64,000 nucleotides of DNA, taken from assembly GCA_947488175.1 (NCBI GenBank), contig CANKYO010000005.1, positions 62,001-126,000 on the forward strand, read 5' to 3'. How positions within the stretch are numbered: position 1 is the stretch's first letter; the number at the start of each line of letters is the position of its first letter. Source of the DNA: an uncultured Paracoccaceae bacterium. GTDB lineage: Bacteria > Pseudomonadota > Alphaproteobacteria > Rhodobacterales > Rhodobacteraceae. Both the position numbers and the translations under genes were made by a program. The notes beneath the pieces were generated by a model. It saw only the letters and a list, made by a program, of their open reading frames with translations, had not been told where the DNA came from and did not search any database. This document shows positions 1 through 8,162 of this stretch, piece after piece.

Positions 1-599
1 ATGAACGTTTCCGGATCGCCGGATCGAACCTGACGCCCACCATGCTGGAGGTTGCCGATATGGCCCGTGAGGCTGGCCGCGATGATTTGCTAAGCCAGTC
101 TGCCAGTATCCGGCTGGACAATCGCAGCTTTCCGAACGGCGCCCATGTGGCCGAGGTCGAAATTGACCCCGATACCGGCGTTGTCACCGTTGACCGCTAT
201 ACGGTGGTTGATGATTTCGGCAATTTGATCAATCCGATGCTGGCAGAGGGGCAGGTGCATGGTGGCGTCGCCCAGGGGATTGGGCAGGCGCTGACCGAGC
301 GGGTGGTGTTTGACGAGGATGGTCAGCTGCTCACGGCGAGTTTTATGGACTATAGCATGCCCCGCGCCGATGATATTCCCATGATCGGATTTTCGACAGA
401 ATGCACCCCATCGCTGTATAATCCGATGGGGATGAAAGGCTGCGGCGAGGCGGGCACCGTGGGTGCGCTGGCTGCCGTCAGCAATGCGGTGATCGATGCC
501 CTGTGGGATGTCGGCGTGCGCCATATGGATATGCCGTTCACCCCGCACAGGGTCTGGCAGGCGATCGAAACAGCGAAGGGTGACAGTGCAGCTGCGTGA
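1..599 (+). CDS. xanthine dehydrogenase/CO dehydrogenase-type molybdopterin large subunit, C-terminal end (partial)
   Basis: The reading frame is open from base 3 and enters from the left edge, so only the last 198 residues are present. It is the C-terminal part of a molybdenum hydroxylase large subunit of the xanthine dehydrogenase/aldehyde oxidase/CoxL family. Visible family marks are the G-G-V-A-Q-G-I-G-Q-A segment that contacts the cofactor and the K-G-C-G-E-A-G-T motif, whose Glu is the catalytic base in this family. These enzymes hydroxylate aldehydes, purines or CO with a Mo-pterin cofactor and pass electrons to FeS and FAD subunits, which would lie upstream. The substrate cannot be told from this fragment. 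The DUF2235 gene overlaps its last bases and may be co-transcribed. Confidence 0.9.
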   Translation, partial: ERFRIAGSNLTPTMLEVADMAREAGRDDLLSQSASIRLDNRSFPNGAHVAEVEIDPDTGVVTVDRYTVVDDFGNLINPMLAEGQVHGGVAQGIGQALTERVVFDEDGQLLTASFMDYSMPRADDIPMIGFSTECTPSLYNPMGMKGCGEAGTVGALAAVSNAVIDALWDVGVRHMDMPFTPHRVWQAIETAKGDSAAA

Positions 600-1653
600 C
601 TGGTTCTTTGGTCTTTTCGGGCGCCGGGCGCGTACCGAAGAAGGCGGATTACGCCACCGGGGCAAAGCGACCCATGTGGTTATTCTGGATGGAACCATGT
701 CATCGCTGGCACCAGGGCGCGAGACCAATGCCGGCATTACCTTCAAACTGCTGCGTGAAGTCAGCCAAAGAGCAAACCTGACGGTTCATTACGAAGCAGG
801 GATTCAGTGGCGTGACTGGTCGGGCACATGGGGTGTGATGACCGGGAAAGGCATCAACCGCCAGATCGAACGCGCCTACGGCGTTGTCGCGTCGCGGTAT
901 CGCCTGGGCGATGAGATTATCCTGATCGGCTATTCCCGTGGTGCCTATGCGGTGCGGTCGCTGGCGGGTGTCATTGACCTGGTTGGGTTGGTCAAGGCGG
1001 ACTGCGCCACCGTACGCGCGGTCAGGCAGGCGTATCGCCATTATCGGACGGGTGCGCGCGGGCCAGTTGCCCAGAAGTTCCGTGAACTTTATTGCCATGA
1101 TGATGTGCAGATCGAGGCTGTGGCGGTCTGGGACACGGTCAAGGCGCTGGGGCTGCGCCTGCCGATTGTCTGGCGCTGGGCGCAAGCGCAGCATGATTTT
1201 CACAACCATTCGCTCGGCGGTCACGTCCGCCACGGCTTTCACGCTTTGGGCATGGATGAACGCCGCGAGGCGTATGCGCCTGTGATGTGGGCCTGCCCGC
1301 CGGGTTGGAAAGGCCATATGGAGCAGGTCTGGTTCAAGGGAAACCATGGTGACGTGGGTGGACAGGTGGGGGATTACCCTTGGGCGCGCCCGCTGGCCAA
1401 TATCCCGTTGGTCTGGATGCTGGAAAAGCTTGAGGCGTGCAATGTGCCCTTGCCAGACGGATGGCGCGACCGGTTCGAACAGGATGTGGAGGCGCGGTCT
1501 ATGGGCAACTGGCGAGGCTGGTCGAAGATATTTCTCTCACGGCGCCGCCGGATCATCGGGCGTGACATGTCCGAGAGTATTCATGAAAGCCTGAGGGGCG
1601 AGACAGACGAAACTCCTGTGAAAGAGGGTCTGGTTGAAGGGGTCAGAGGCTAG
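586..1653 (+). CDS. DUF2235 domain protein, predicted alpha/beta hydrolase
   Basis: A 355-residue protein of the DUF2235 family, the fold shared with type VI secretion Tle1 phospholipases. The nucleophile elbow G-Y-S-R-G-A-Y is clear, followed by a likely Asp in V-A-V-W-D-T-V-K and a likely His in G-N-H-G-D-V-G-G, so a Ser-Asp-His triad appears intact. There is no signal peptide or membrane segment, so it is probably cytoplasmic. I chose the GTG at 586 because a GAAGGG ribosome site lies five bases upstream; GTG 580 is possible. An in-frame start at 496 would give an unlikely leader read out of frame with the upstream gene. The start lies inside the preceding molybdenum hydroxylase gene (14-base overlap), suggesting translational coupling. 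No type VI secretion genes are nearby, so the substrate is unknown. Confidence 0.85.
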   Translation: MQLRDWFFGLFGRRARTEEGGLRHRGKATHVVILDGTMSSLAPGRETNAGITFKLLREVSQRANLTVHYEAGIQWRDWSGTWGVMTGKGINRQIERAYGVVASRYRLGDEIILIGYSRGAYAVRSLAGVIDLVGLVKADCATVRAVRQAYRHYRTGARGPVAQKFRELYCHDDVQIEAVAVWDTVKALGLRLPIVWRWAQAQHDFHNHSLGGHVRHGFHALGMDERREAYAPVMWACPPGWKGHMEQVWFKGNHGDVGGQVGDYPWARPLANIPLVWMLEKLEACNVPLPDGWRDRFEQDVEARSMGNWRGWSKIFLSRRRRIIGRDMSESIHESLRGETDETPVKEGLVEGVRG

Positions 1654-1721
1654 GCGAATTTCGGATGTCCGAACCGAAGCGGCAATCTGATGATCGCCGC
1701 TTCGCTGTGACCGTCGGACCA

Positions 1722-2045
1722 CTATCTGGCGAATGACCGCAGCACGGTGCAGAGTTCTACCCTAGGATCCGCATTCTCGGGATCGACATGGATGTGGCTA
1801 AAATATGCGCCAGCGGCATCCGAGGACTTTGCCTGTTCGAAGACGGCATCTGCATGGGCGCGGCTTTGCCAGAGGATCACATCGACAAATGTTCCGTCGT
1901 CTTTGCGAACAAAGTCGCGCCGGATGAAGCCATCCTGCTTGTCGAGAAACGCTTTCTGAAAGGTGTCGGAAGCGGCGAGCAAGTCAGATTCTGCGCTCGT
2001 CGGCTTTATTTTGAAGGGGGCGAGTTCAAGTACTGTGTCATTCAT
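1722..2045 (-). CDS. small monooxygenase-like (dimeric alpha-beta barrel) protein
   Basis: A 107-residue soluble protein. The pattern (a strand at the N terminus, F-Q-K-A-F-L-D-K-Q-D-G-F, then F-V-D-V-I-L-W and a helix rich in Ala) looks like the antibiotic-biosynthesis-monooxygenase/EthD type of ferredoxin-like dimeric barrel. These proteins act as cofactor-free oxygenases or ligand binders; no specific substrate can be named. The gene is divergent from a WYL-domain regulator, and the 93-base gap holds a perfect palindrome. Such small barrel proteins beside a YafY/WYL-type regulator often form a simple regulator-target pair, so this is probably its target. The fold call is from pattern only. 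Confidence 0.7.
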   Translation of the reverse strand: MNDTVLELAPFKIKPTSAESDLLAASDTFQKAFLDKQDGFIRRDFVRKDDGTFVDVILWQSRAHADAVFEQAKSSDAAGAYFSHIHVDPENADPRVELCTVLRSFAR

Positions 2046-2093
2046 TTTTCATGTCTCCTGAATGGTTGGTTAAGTCGTCTTCGAATCTCGAGG

Positions 2094-2124
2094 ATAAAAT
2101 ATGTCGTTTTCTGGCATATTTTAT
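2094..2124. promoter_or_regulatory. perfect 10-bp inverted repeat, candidate operator of the WYL regulator
   Basis: ATAAAATATG (2094-2103) and CATATTTTAT (2115-2124) are exact reverse complements with an 11-base spacer. The element is AT-rich in a GC-rich neighbourhood and lies between two divergent genes, 15 bases from the regulator's start codon. This is the expected place for an autoregulatory operator controlling both genes. Binding is inferred, not shown. Confidence 0.6.
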
Positions 2125-2138
2125 GCGAAGGTCGTCTG

Positions 2139-2867
2139 ATGCAGATATTGACCCGTCTGGAGCGCCTTGATCGGCTGGAGAGTTGGCTGAAATCCGATGA
2201 CCCACTTATCTTGCGTGATGCGGCGACAGAATTGGGCGTGTCGCTGCGCACGATCCATCGCGATCTGGAGCTTTTGCGAGATCGTGGTGTGCCCGTGGAA
2301 AGTGAGCGCGGCCGTGGCGGTGGCGTGCGCGTGTCGTCAGGTTGGGGGATTGGGCGCATTAGCTTGTCCCGTCACGAGGCGCTTGATCTTTTGGTTGGCC
2401 TTGCGATTGGCGAGGTCACGCATGGGGCCCTGCAGATGGGGCATGCTGACGCGGTACGCCGCAAGCTGATGGGGACGTTTTCGCATATTGAACAGCGCCG
2501 GATTGCCGCAATGCGCAAGCGGATCAGGGTGGGCGCGCGTGCATCAACCGCGATGTTTGCCAGTTTGGCTGAGATGCCGCGTCAGGTCGGCGATGAAATC
2601 AAGGAAGCGTTCGCACTGAACCGTTTGCTGAGCGTTCAGTATTGTGATCAGCAAGGCAGGCGGACAAAACGCCGGATCGAGCTGCACTTTCTCGTTCTGA
2701 ATCCACCTGTTTGGTATGCGGTTTGTTGGGACCATCTGCGCGCTGATATGCGCGCGTTTCGGTGTGACAGAATTGAGAATGCGACCGTTACAGAGACAGC
2801 GTTTACGCCCCGCCCCTGGGCCAATTTTGCGCATACGATGGATGGTAATCCGACCCGTGCAGTCTAG
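2139..2867 (+). CDS. HTH/WYL-domain transcriptional regulator (YafY-like)
   Basis: A 242-residue DNA-binding regulator. Residues 1-60 form a helix-turn-helix of the HTH_11 type (L-R-D-A-A-T-E-L-G-V-S-L-R-T-I-H-R-D-L-E-L-L), followed by a Gly-rich wing (R-G-R-G-G-G-V-R-V). The C-terminal half has the WYL-domain pattern, with V-W-Y-A-V-C-W-D and F-R-C-D-R-I near residues 190-215; WYL domains sense small ligands or nucleic acids. The open frame runs further upstream, but the ATG at 2139 starts exactly at the conserved L-x-R-L-x-R-L-x-x-L-x-x-W-L leader typical of this family. It is divergent from the small monooxygenase-like gene across a perfect palindrome, its probable operator. Confidence 0.88.
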   Translation: MQILTRLERLDRLESWLKSDDPLILRDAATELGVSLRTIHRDLELLRDRGVPVESERGRGGGVRVSSGWGIGRISLSRHEALDLLVGLAIGEVTHGALQMGHADAVRRKLMGTFSHIEQRRIAAMRKRIRVGARASTAMFASLAEMPRQVGDEIKEAFALNRLLSVQYCDQQGRRTKRRIELHFLVLNPPVWYAVCWDHLRADMRAFRCDRIENATVTETAFTPRPWANFAHTMDGNPTRAV

Positions 2868-2872
2868 CGAGG

Positions 2873-3355
2873 TTATCCGGCCACCTTCATGATCAGACAA
2901 GTGGTGGAACCTGTTGCAAAAAGCTTTTCATCAGCAACGCCACGGATTTCCCCGTGGGCGACGCCCGTGGTTCGACCTGCATGGTCTGTGGTGCCGACTG
3001 CCACGATTTCGGTGCCAAGTGGGATCGAGCGGGTCAGGTTCACCTTGTATTCGAGGGTCGTGTAGACCGATCCTTTTGGTACTGCGGTCATGATCGCGCA
3101 GGCCATGCAACTGTCCAGCAGTGTGCCGTACCAGCCGCCGTGTACCCCGCCCATGGGGTTGGTGTGTTCGAAAGTGGGTGTACCGCGGAAAATGACCTTG
3201 CCGGGTTCGACGGTATCAAGGGTGTAGTTCAGCTGCGTCGCGATAGGCGGCCCTGCAATCTCGCCCCGCAGGATGGCGCGCATGAAATCTAGACCCGAAA
3301 GCGACAGGATCGTCTCGCGGTCTGGCAGTTGATCGAGGGAGGTGGCGGTGAACAT
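2873..3355 (-). CDS. PaaI-family (HotDog) thioesterase
   Basis: A 160-residue HotDog-fold protein of the PaaI type. The motif N-P-M-G-G-V-H-G-G-W-Y-G-T-L-L-D-S at about residues 66-82 carries the HGG of the family, and Y-T-T-L-E-Y-K-V-N-L-T-R-S follows as the central strand. Such enzymes hydrolyse acyl-CoA thioesters in the cytoplasm. The substrate is not predictable. The stop lies just past the end of the convergent WYL regulator gene. It shares its strand with metF upstream but is 40 bases from it, so co-transcription is possible without a clear functional link. Confidence 0.85.
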   Translation of the reverse strand: MFTATSLDQLPDRETILSLSGLDFMRAILRGEIAGPPIATQLNYTLDTVEPGKVIFRGTPTFEHTNPMGGVHGGWYGTLLDSCMACAIMTAVPKGSVYTTLEYKVNLTRSIPLGTEIVAVGTTDHAGRTTGVAHGEIRGVADEKLFATGSTTCLIMKVAG

Positions 3356-3395
3356 GGGGTGCTCCGGGTCCTTGAATTGGCCCGAAGCTGGGGTT

Positions 3396-4262
3396 TTAGG
3401 CGACGTTTTGCAACCGGACTTTTGGCGTCACGCCGAGCGCATGGCAGACATCACGGGTCAGTTCAGGACGGTTGAGCGTGTAGAAATGCAGGTGGTCAAC
3501 TCCGCCTTGCAGCAATTCATCGCACAGTTCGGTTGCGATGGCCGTTGCCAGCAGTTCCGTCGTGCCGTCGCGTGTGGCGTGATGAAAGGCGTCTTCGATC
3601 ACTTGCGGGATGTGGGTGCCACATTGCGCCGCGAATTTGCGTGTGCCGTTCCAGTTTTCAATAGGCAGGATGCCGGGAATGATCGGCGCGTCGATGCCCG
3701 CCTTCGCGCAGGCATCGCGGAAGCGGAAAAAGGTGTCGGCCTCAAAAAAGAATTGTGTAATGGCAGAGGTCGCACCGGCGTCGATCTTGCGTTTGAGGAA
3801 GGCGATATCAGCGGCCTGATCGGTGGCTTCAGGGTGCTTCTCAGGATAGGCGCCAACGCGGATGTTGAATTTGCCGTTGTCTGACAGCGCCTCGATCAGT
3901 TCGATAGAGCTGGCGAAACCGTCAGGGTGGGGCGTGAACTTGTCCGACCCTTTGGGCGCATCGCCACGCAGGGCGACAATATCTGTCACGCCTTCGTCAG
4001 CGTAGCCATTTGCGATCTCCAGCGTTTCAGCCCGGGTTGCGTCCACGCAGGTGAGGTGCGCGGCCACATTCAGCCCGCTGGTGCGGTGGATTGTGCCCAC
4101 GGCCTCGTGCGTGAGTTTGCGGGTTGTTCCGCCTGCGCCGTAGGTGACGGACACGAAAGATGGATCAAGCGGCGCCAATGTGTTCACGCAATCCCACAGC
4201 CGGAATGAGCCTTCGAGTGACTTGGGCGGAAAGAATTCGAAAGAAACGGATGGGACGGGCAT
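3396..4262 (-). CDS. metF: 5,10-methylenetetrahydrofolate reductase
   Basis: A 288-residue protein, close to the usual length of bacterial MetF. It begins with the family signature S-F-E-F-F-P-P-K and continues with V-T-Y-G-A-G-G-T-T-R, A-H-L-T-C-V-D and I-V-A-L-R-G-D-A-P, all conserved parts of the FAD-binding TIM barrel. It reduces methylene-THF to methyl-THF, which supplies the methyl group for methionine synthesis. The gene is divergent from a metR-like LysR regulator, and a near-perfect MetR half-palindrome lies between them, so control by MetR with homocysteine as co-effector is likely. Confidence 0.97.
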   Translation of the reverse strand: MPVPSVSFEFFPPKSLEGSFRLWDCVNTLAPLDPSFVSVTYGAGGTTRKLTHEAVGTIHRTSGLNVAAHLTCVDATRAETLEIANGYADEGVTDIVALRGDAPKGSDKFTPHPDGFASSIELIEALSDNGKFNIRVGAYPEKHPEATDQAADIAFLKRKIDAGATSAITQFFFEADTFFRFRDACAKAGIDAPIIPGILPIENWNGTRKFAAQCGTHIPQVIEDAFHHATRDGTTELLATAIATELCDELLQGGVDHLHFYTLNRPELTRDVCHALGVTPKVRLQNVA

Positions 4263-4307
4263 GGCAGACCTCTCTCTTGATTTGCTTTTGTCGCACCTCT
4301 ATTGAGT

Positions 4308-4320
4308 TGAGGCAATTTCA
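4308..4320. promoter_or_regulatory. candidate MetR box between metF and metR
   Basis: TGAG-N5-TTCA at this position differs by one base from the enterobacterial MetR consensus TGAA-N5-TTCA. It lies 46 bases upstream of metF and 34 bases upstream of metR. Placement in the shared promoter of this divergent pair supports the call; the match itself is short and could be chance. Confidence 0.5.
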
Positions 4321-4354
4321 TAAACTTCAGCACGATCATGAGGGAAACTCACAT

Positions 4355-5260
4355 ATGCATATTGAGTTCCGACATCTGCGGACGATCAAGGCGATCCATG
4401 ACACAGGTGGGTTGGCCCGTGCGGCCGATCAGTTGAACATCACGCAATCGGCTTTGAGCCATCAGATCAAGGGGATCGAGGATCAGGCGGGCGTTGAGCT
4501 CTTTGTGCGCCGGTCCAAACCACTGAAACTGTCGGCGGCGGGGATGAAGATGCTGGCGGCGGCGGAAGAGATTTTGCCGCGTGTTACCGCCCTCGAAACC
4601 GAGTTTTCAGGGCTGATCGCGGGCAGTGCGGGGCGGCTGCATATCGCCATTGAGTGTCACGCCTGTTTTGAGTGGTTGTTCCCGGTGCTGGAGCAGTTCC
4701 GCAAAGCCTGGCCCGAGGTCGATGTGGATATCCGCCCCGGGTTGGCCTTTGACGCCTTGCCTGCCTTGCGTAAGGAAGAGGTTGATCTGGTTGTCTCTTC
4801 TGATCCCGAGGAGTTGCCGGAAACCGATTTCACCCCGCTTTTCGATTATGAGCCGGTGTTTGTGGCCGCGGCCTCACATCCGCTGGCGGCCAAAGAGGTG
4901 ATCGAGGCCGAGGATTTTCGGGGTGAGACGCTGATCACCTATCCGGTAGATCGCGCTCGGCTTGATGTGTTTTCGCAATTGCTGACCCCGGCCAAGGTCG
5001 AACCGGCGGCCATCAGGCAGGTGGAATTGACGGCTGTGATCCTGTTGCTGGTCGCGTCAAACCGCGGTGTTGCCGTGTTGCCGGATTGGGTCGTGCGGCA
5101 GGTTCGGTACAACTCCGATTATGTGACCCGGCCGCTGACCGCGAAGGGGATCACCCGCAGGCTTTATGCTGCGACCCGTGCTGAAGATACCGCGCGCCCA
5201 TTCATGGCACATCTGATCCGCCTTGCCCGGCAGGAAGCGGTCAAGTTACAGCGCGGTTAG
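4355..5260 (+). CDS. metR: LysR-family regulator, MetR-like
   Basis: A 301-residue LysR-type regulator. The N-terminal winged helix (I-E-F-R-H-L-R-T-I-K-A-I, then L-A-R-A-A-D-Q-L-N-I-T-Q-S-A-L-S-H-Q-I) is typical. The effector domain has the MetR-type stretch I-A-I-E-C-H-A-C-F-E-W-L-F-P, which distinguishes MetR from other LysR proteins. MetR activates methionine pathway genes in response to homocysteine. The ATG at 4355 is preceded by an AGGGAA ribosome site; the open frame extends upstream over the metF start but without family similarity. Divergent orientation to metF fits the classic arrangement. Confidence 0.92.
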   Translation: MHIEFRHLRTIKAIHDTGGLARAADQLNITQSALSHQIKGIEDQAGVELFVRRSKPLKLSAAGMKMLAAAEEILPRVTALETEFSGLIAGSAGRLHIAIECHACFEWLFPVLEQFRKAWPEVDVDIRPGLAFDALPALRKEEVDLVVSSDPEELPETDFTPLFDYEPVFVAAASHPLAAKEVIEAEDFRGETLITYPVDRARLDVFSQLLTPAKVEPAAIRQVELTAVILLLVASNRGVAVLPDWVVRQVRYNSDYVTRPLTAKGITRRLYAATRAEDTARPFMAHLIRLARQEAVKLQRG

Positions 5261-7215
5261 GCCACGCCGCGCCGTTTGGCGGCCTCGATTGTGTGCATGG
5301 CATTGCCGACCGTTAGCCGCAGCTGCGTTTCGGAAAATGGCATGGCGGCCCCGAAATAATGGCCTTGAATGTATTTGCACCCCATGTCGCGTAAAAGGTC
5401 GAGCTGCTTTCTGCGTTCGACACCTTCGGCGATGACCTGCACGCCCAGACCGTCGCCGATGGTCAGAAACCCGTTGATCAGAACCGTGGCCGAGGGATCA
5501 ACACCCAGGTCACTGACAAAGGCTGTATCCAGTTTGAGTTCATCAAATTCCAGTTCCCGCAGGTGCTGAAACGACGCAAAACCGGTACCAAAATCATCAA
5601 GCGAGATCCGGACACCGGCGCGCCGGAATGCGGCGATGGATTTCTGAATGATCTCGGCCGATCGGGCGATAAAAATGTCTTCGGTAATCTCAAAGGTCAG
5701 GTGGTGGCGCAAATGCGGGTAGCGGTCGATCAGGTCGAATAGTTCTTGTCGCCCTGACAAGGTGGCCAGTGTCACCTCGGGCAGGTTGATGGACACCTGA
5801 CCAGGGTCCAGCCCATCGCGCACAAGCGCGTCGATATCGTCAAGCACCCGCGTGGCAGTATGGATCATGAATTCGCCCTGCAGCGCGAGTTCATTGATCA
5901 TCGGAATGAAATTGCCAGGAAAGAGCAGACCCCGTTGCGGATGCTGCCAGCGCGACAACGCCTCAAACCCCATGATGCGCCCGGTTTCGATACAGACCTT
6001 GGGTTGGTAATAGGGCATGATTTCGCCCCTTTGCATGGCGGCCAGCAGAATGTTGCGATCTTCCAATGTTGCGCGCACCGGAAATGCATCCTTGTCGAAA
6101 ATGACAGCGTTGTTGTCGGGTTCGTCCTTGGCCAGATACATGGCCTGATCGGCACCCGACAACAGGTCAGCCGGTGTGGTGATATCGCGACCCTGCTGGG
6201 CAATACCGACGCTGGCCCCGACGGTCAGTGTCTTTTGCTCAAACGGGATCGGTCGACCGACGATCTGCGCGATCCGGTTACCGAATGCCAGTGCATCGTC
6301 AATATTGCCGATATCGTTGCGTGCGACGGCAAATTCATCCCCACCAAGACGGGCCGCCTTGCCGCCGCAACTGCGCGCCAGATCGCGCAGCCTTTCTGCG
6401 ATTGCGCGCAAGACTGCATCCCCCGCCTTATGGCTGTAGCTGTCATTGATCGGTTTGAAACCATCCAGATCAATCAGGAATACGGTGACCCCGCGTTTGA
6501 ATTTTGAGTCGGTCATCTGCCGGTTGAGAAATTCATCGAACGCGCGTCTGTTCATCAGGTCGGTCAGGCTGTCGTTGCGCGACAGGTGTTCCAGTTCGGC
6601 CAGTCTGGTGTTCGCCTCTTTCCGGGCACGGGTCAGCGCATCATGCGTGTCTTTCTGACGGACCATGGTTGTGAAGGTGTTCACGATGTAGACCACCATC
6701 AGGCCGACAGCGACCAGCCAGTGCGTTTGCGTCGCAGCGAATGCCGGGTTTTGCGACAGGATCCAGAGCATCAGAAAGACCGTGGCGAAGGCCGGGGTCA
6801 TCTGCGTCCAATTGTAGAAGGGGAGTAGCCCGAATGTATTGGTGACGTGAACGAAAATCCCAAATGCCCAAAGATAACCCGCCAGCACCATGGGCAAGCT
6901 GTCGCTTTGCGAAAGAATGATGGAAAATGATAGGAATGGCAGCATTGACCCCCAGTTGACGAGGAATACAGCGACCGCCGTTTTCATGCCAAGGGGCTTG
7001 TCAAATTGCCCGGCACGCTTGTTCAGCGGATAGGCGAGGATTTCGAGCACGACAATACAGGCACCGGCAATCAGCGCTTGTTCAAGAAAGCCAGCATACA
7101 TGCACACGCAAACGATCAACGCCGCCGTGGCCACACGTTTCGACACATCACGGCCTGAGATATGCCCGGTGATCTGTGTCTGGTGCAGAAACTGTTCGGT
7201 CAGGTTGCGGCGCAT
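5257..7215 (-). CDS. membrane GGDEF-EAL cyclic-di-GMP enzyme
   Basis: A 652-residue protein with about five or six hydrophobic segments in residues 25-185, then a GGDEF domain (R-L-G-G-D-E-F near residue 290) and an EAL domain (G-F-E-A-L-S-R-W near 420, E-I-T-E, D-D-F-G-T-G and I-A-E-G-V-E). Both signature sites look intact, so it could make and degrade cyclic di-GMP. The N-terminal membrane region resembles no named sensor I can identify. The start is uncertain: the ATG at 7215 has an AGGAGG 13 bases upstream, which is a long spacing, while a TTG at 7251 lies close to a run of G. Its last codon overlaps the end of the convergent metR by four bases. Confidence 0.9.
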   Translation of the reverse strand: MRRNLTEQFLHQTQITGHISGRDVSKRVATAALIVCVCMYAGFLEQALIAGACIVVLEILAYPLNKRAGQFDKPLGMKTAVAVFLVNWGSMLPFLSFSIILSQSDSLPMVLAGYLWAFGIFVHVTNTFGLLPFYNWTQMTPAFATVFLMLWILSQNPAFAATQTHWLVAVGLMVVYIVNTFTTMVRQKDTHDALTRARKEANTRLAELEHLSRNDSLTDLMNRRAFDEFLNRQMTDSKFKRGVTVFLIDLDGFKPINDSYSHKAGDAVLRAIAERLRDLARSCGGKAARLGGDEFAVARNDIGNIDDALAFGNRIAQIVGRPIPFEQKTLTVGASVGIAQQGRDITTPADLLSGADQAMYLAKDEPDNNAVIFDKDAFPVRATLEDRNILLAAMQRGEIMPYYQPKVCIETGRIMGFEALSRWQHPQRGLLFPGNFIPMINELALQGEFMIHTATRVLDDIDALVRDGLDPGQVSINLPEVTLATLSGRQELFDLIDRYPHLRHHLTFEITEDIFIARSAEIIQKSIAAFRRAGVRISLDDFGTGFASFQHLRELEFDELKLDTAFVSDLGVDPSATVLINGFLTIGDGLGVQVIAEGVERRKQLDLLRDMGCKYIQGHYFGAAMPFSETQLRLTVGNAMHTIEAAKRRGVA

Positions 7216-7373
7216 GCTGGTTTGGAAGCCTCCTGGCGATCTTATCGCCAAATCCCCCCAATAACTCGTTAAGTCCGGCGCCCATCGCAGTGTATGGTTA
7301 AAAGGGTGTTGCCCCTTGTTCCGCCCCGGTCTTGCGCCTATACGCCCGGCTTGTCCGAATAGTGGAGACCAAG

Positions 7374-8162
7374 ATGGCTGGCAGCGCGAACCTGAATGTG
7401 ATGATGAAGACCGCCCGCAAGGCCGGGCGCGCGCTGCTCAAGGATTTCGGCGAGGTCGAGAACCTGCAGGTCAGCACCAAAGGGCCGGGTGATTTTGTCA
7501 GCCGGGCCGACAAGGCCGCGGAGGCGCTGATCAAGGAAGAGCTGATGCGTGCCCGCCCGACCTATGGGTTTCTGGGTGAGGAAGGTGCCGAGATTGATGG
7601 CGATGACCCCACCCGCCGCTGGATCGTTGACCCCCTGGATGGCACGACGAATTTTCTGCATGGCCTGCCCCATTGGGCGGTATCCATCGCCCTTGAACAC
7701 AAAGGGCAGGTGGTTGCCGGCGTGATTTATGACCCCACCAAGGATGAGATGTTTTATGCCGAAAAAGGTGGCGGTGCCTGGATGAATGAAAGCCGCCTGC
7801 GCGTGTCGGGTCGCCACCGGCTGATCGAGAGCATTTTTGCGACCGGGCTGCCCTTTGCCGGCCGGGCCGATCTGCCCGAAACCCTGCAGGACCTTGCCCG
7901 CATCCTGCCCGCCTGCGCCGGTGTGCGCCGGTTCGGGGCGGCCGCCCTTGATCTGGCCTATGTTGCAGCCGGTCGGTATGACGGGTTTTGGGAGCGGGGC
8001 CTGCATGCCTGGGACATCGCGGCTGGTGTCGTGATCGTCCGTGAGGCGGGTGGCATTATCGAACCACTCCAGCCAGGCGCTGACCTGCTGGCTGACGGTC
8101 ATCTGATTTGCGCCAACGAACCTGTGTTTGAAAGCTTTGCGAAGGTGATCCGTAAGGCCTAG
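7374..8162 (+). CDS. suhB: inositol monophosphatase family protein (SuhB-like)
   Basis: A 262-residue metal-dependent phosphatase. Conserved metal and substrate motifs are G-E-E-G-A near residue 67, the D-P-L-D-G-T-T-N-F-L-H-G-L-P block near 84-97, and W-D-I-A-A-G near 210. SuhB-type enzymes hydrolyse inositol-1-phosphate and related sugar phosphates; in E. coli SuhB also works in rRNA antitermination. The ATG at 7374 has a GTGGAG site just upstream. Its stop codon overlaps the stop of the convergent rhomboid gene within a shared CTAG, so the two messages overlap at their 3' ends. Confidence 0.92.
   Translation: MAGSANLNVMMKTARKAGRALLKDFGEVENLQVSTKGPGDFVSRADKAAEALIKEELMRARPTYGFLGEEGAEIDGDDPTRRWIVDPLDGTTNFLHGLPHWAVSIALEHKGQVVAGVIYDPTKDEMFYAEKGGGAWMNESRLRVSGRHRLIESIFATGLPFAGRADLPETLQDLARILPACAGVRRFGAAALDLAYVAAGRYDGFWERGLHAWDIAAGVVIVREAGGIIEPLQPGADLLADGHLICANEPVFESFAKVIRKA

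Noticed and set aside
496..585. Earlier in-frame start for the DUF2235 gene
   Set aside because: The extra residues are encoded inside the upstream gene in another frame and do not fit the family; GTG 586 has a good ribosome site.
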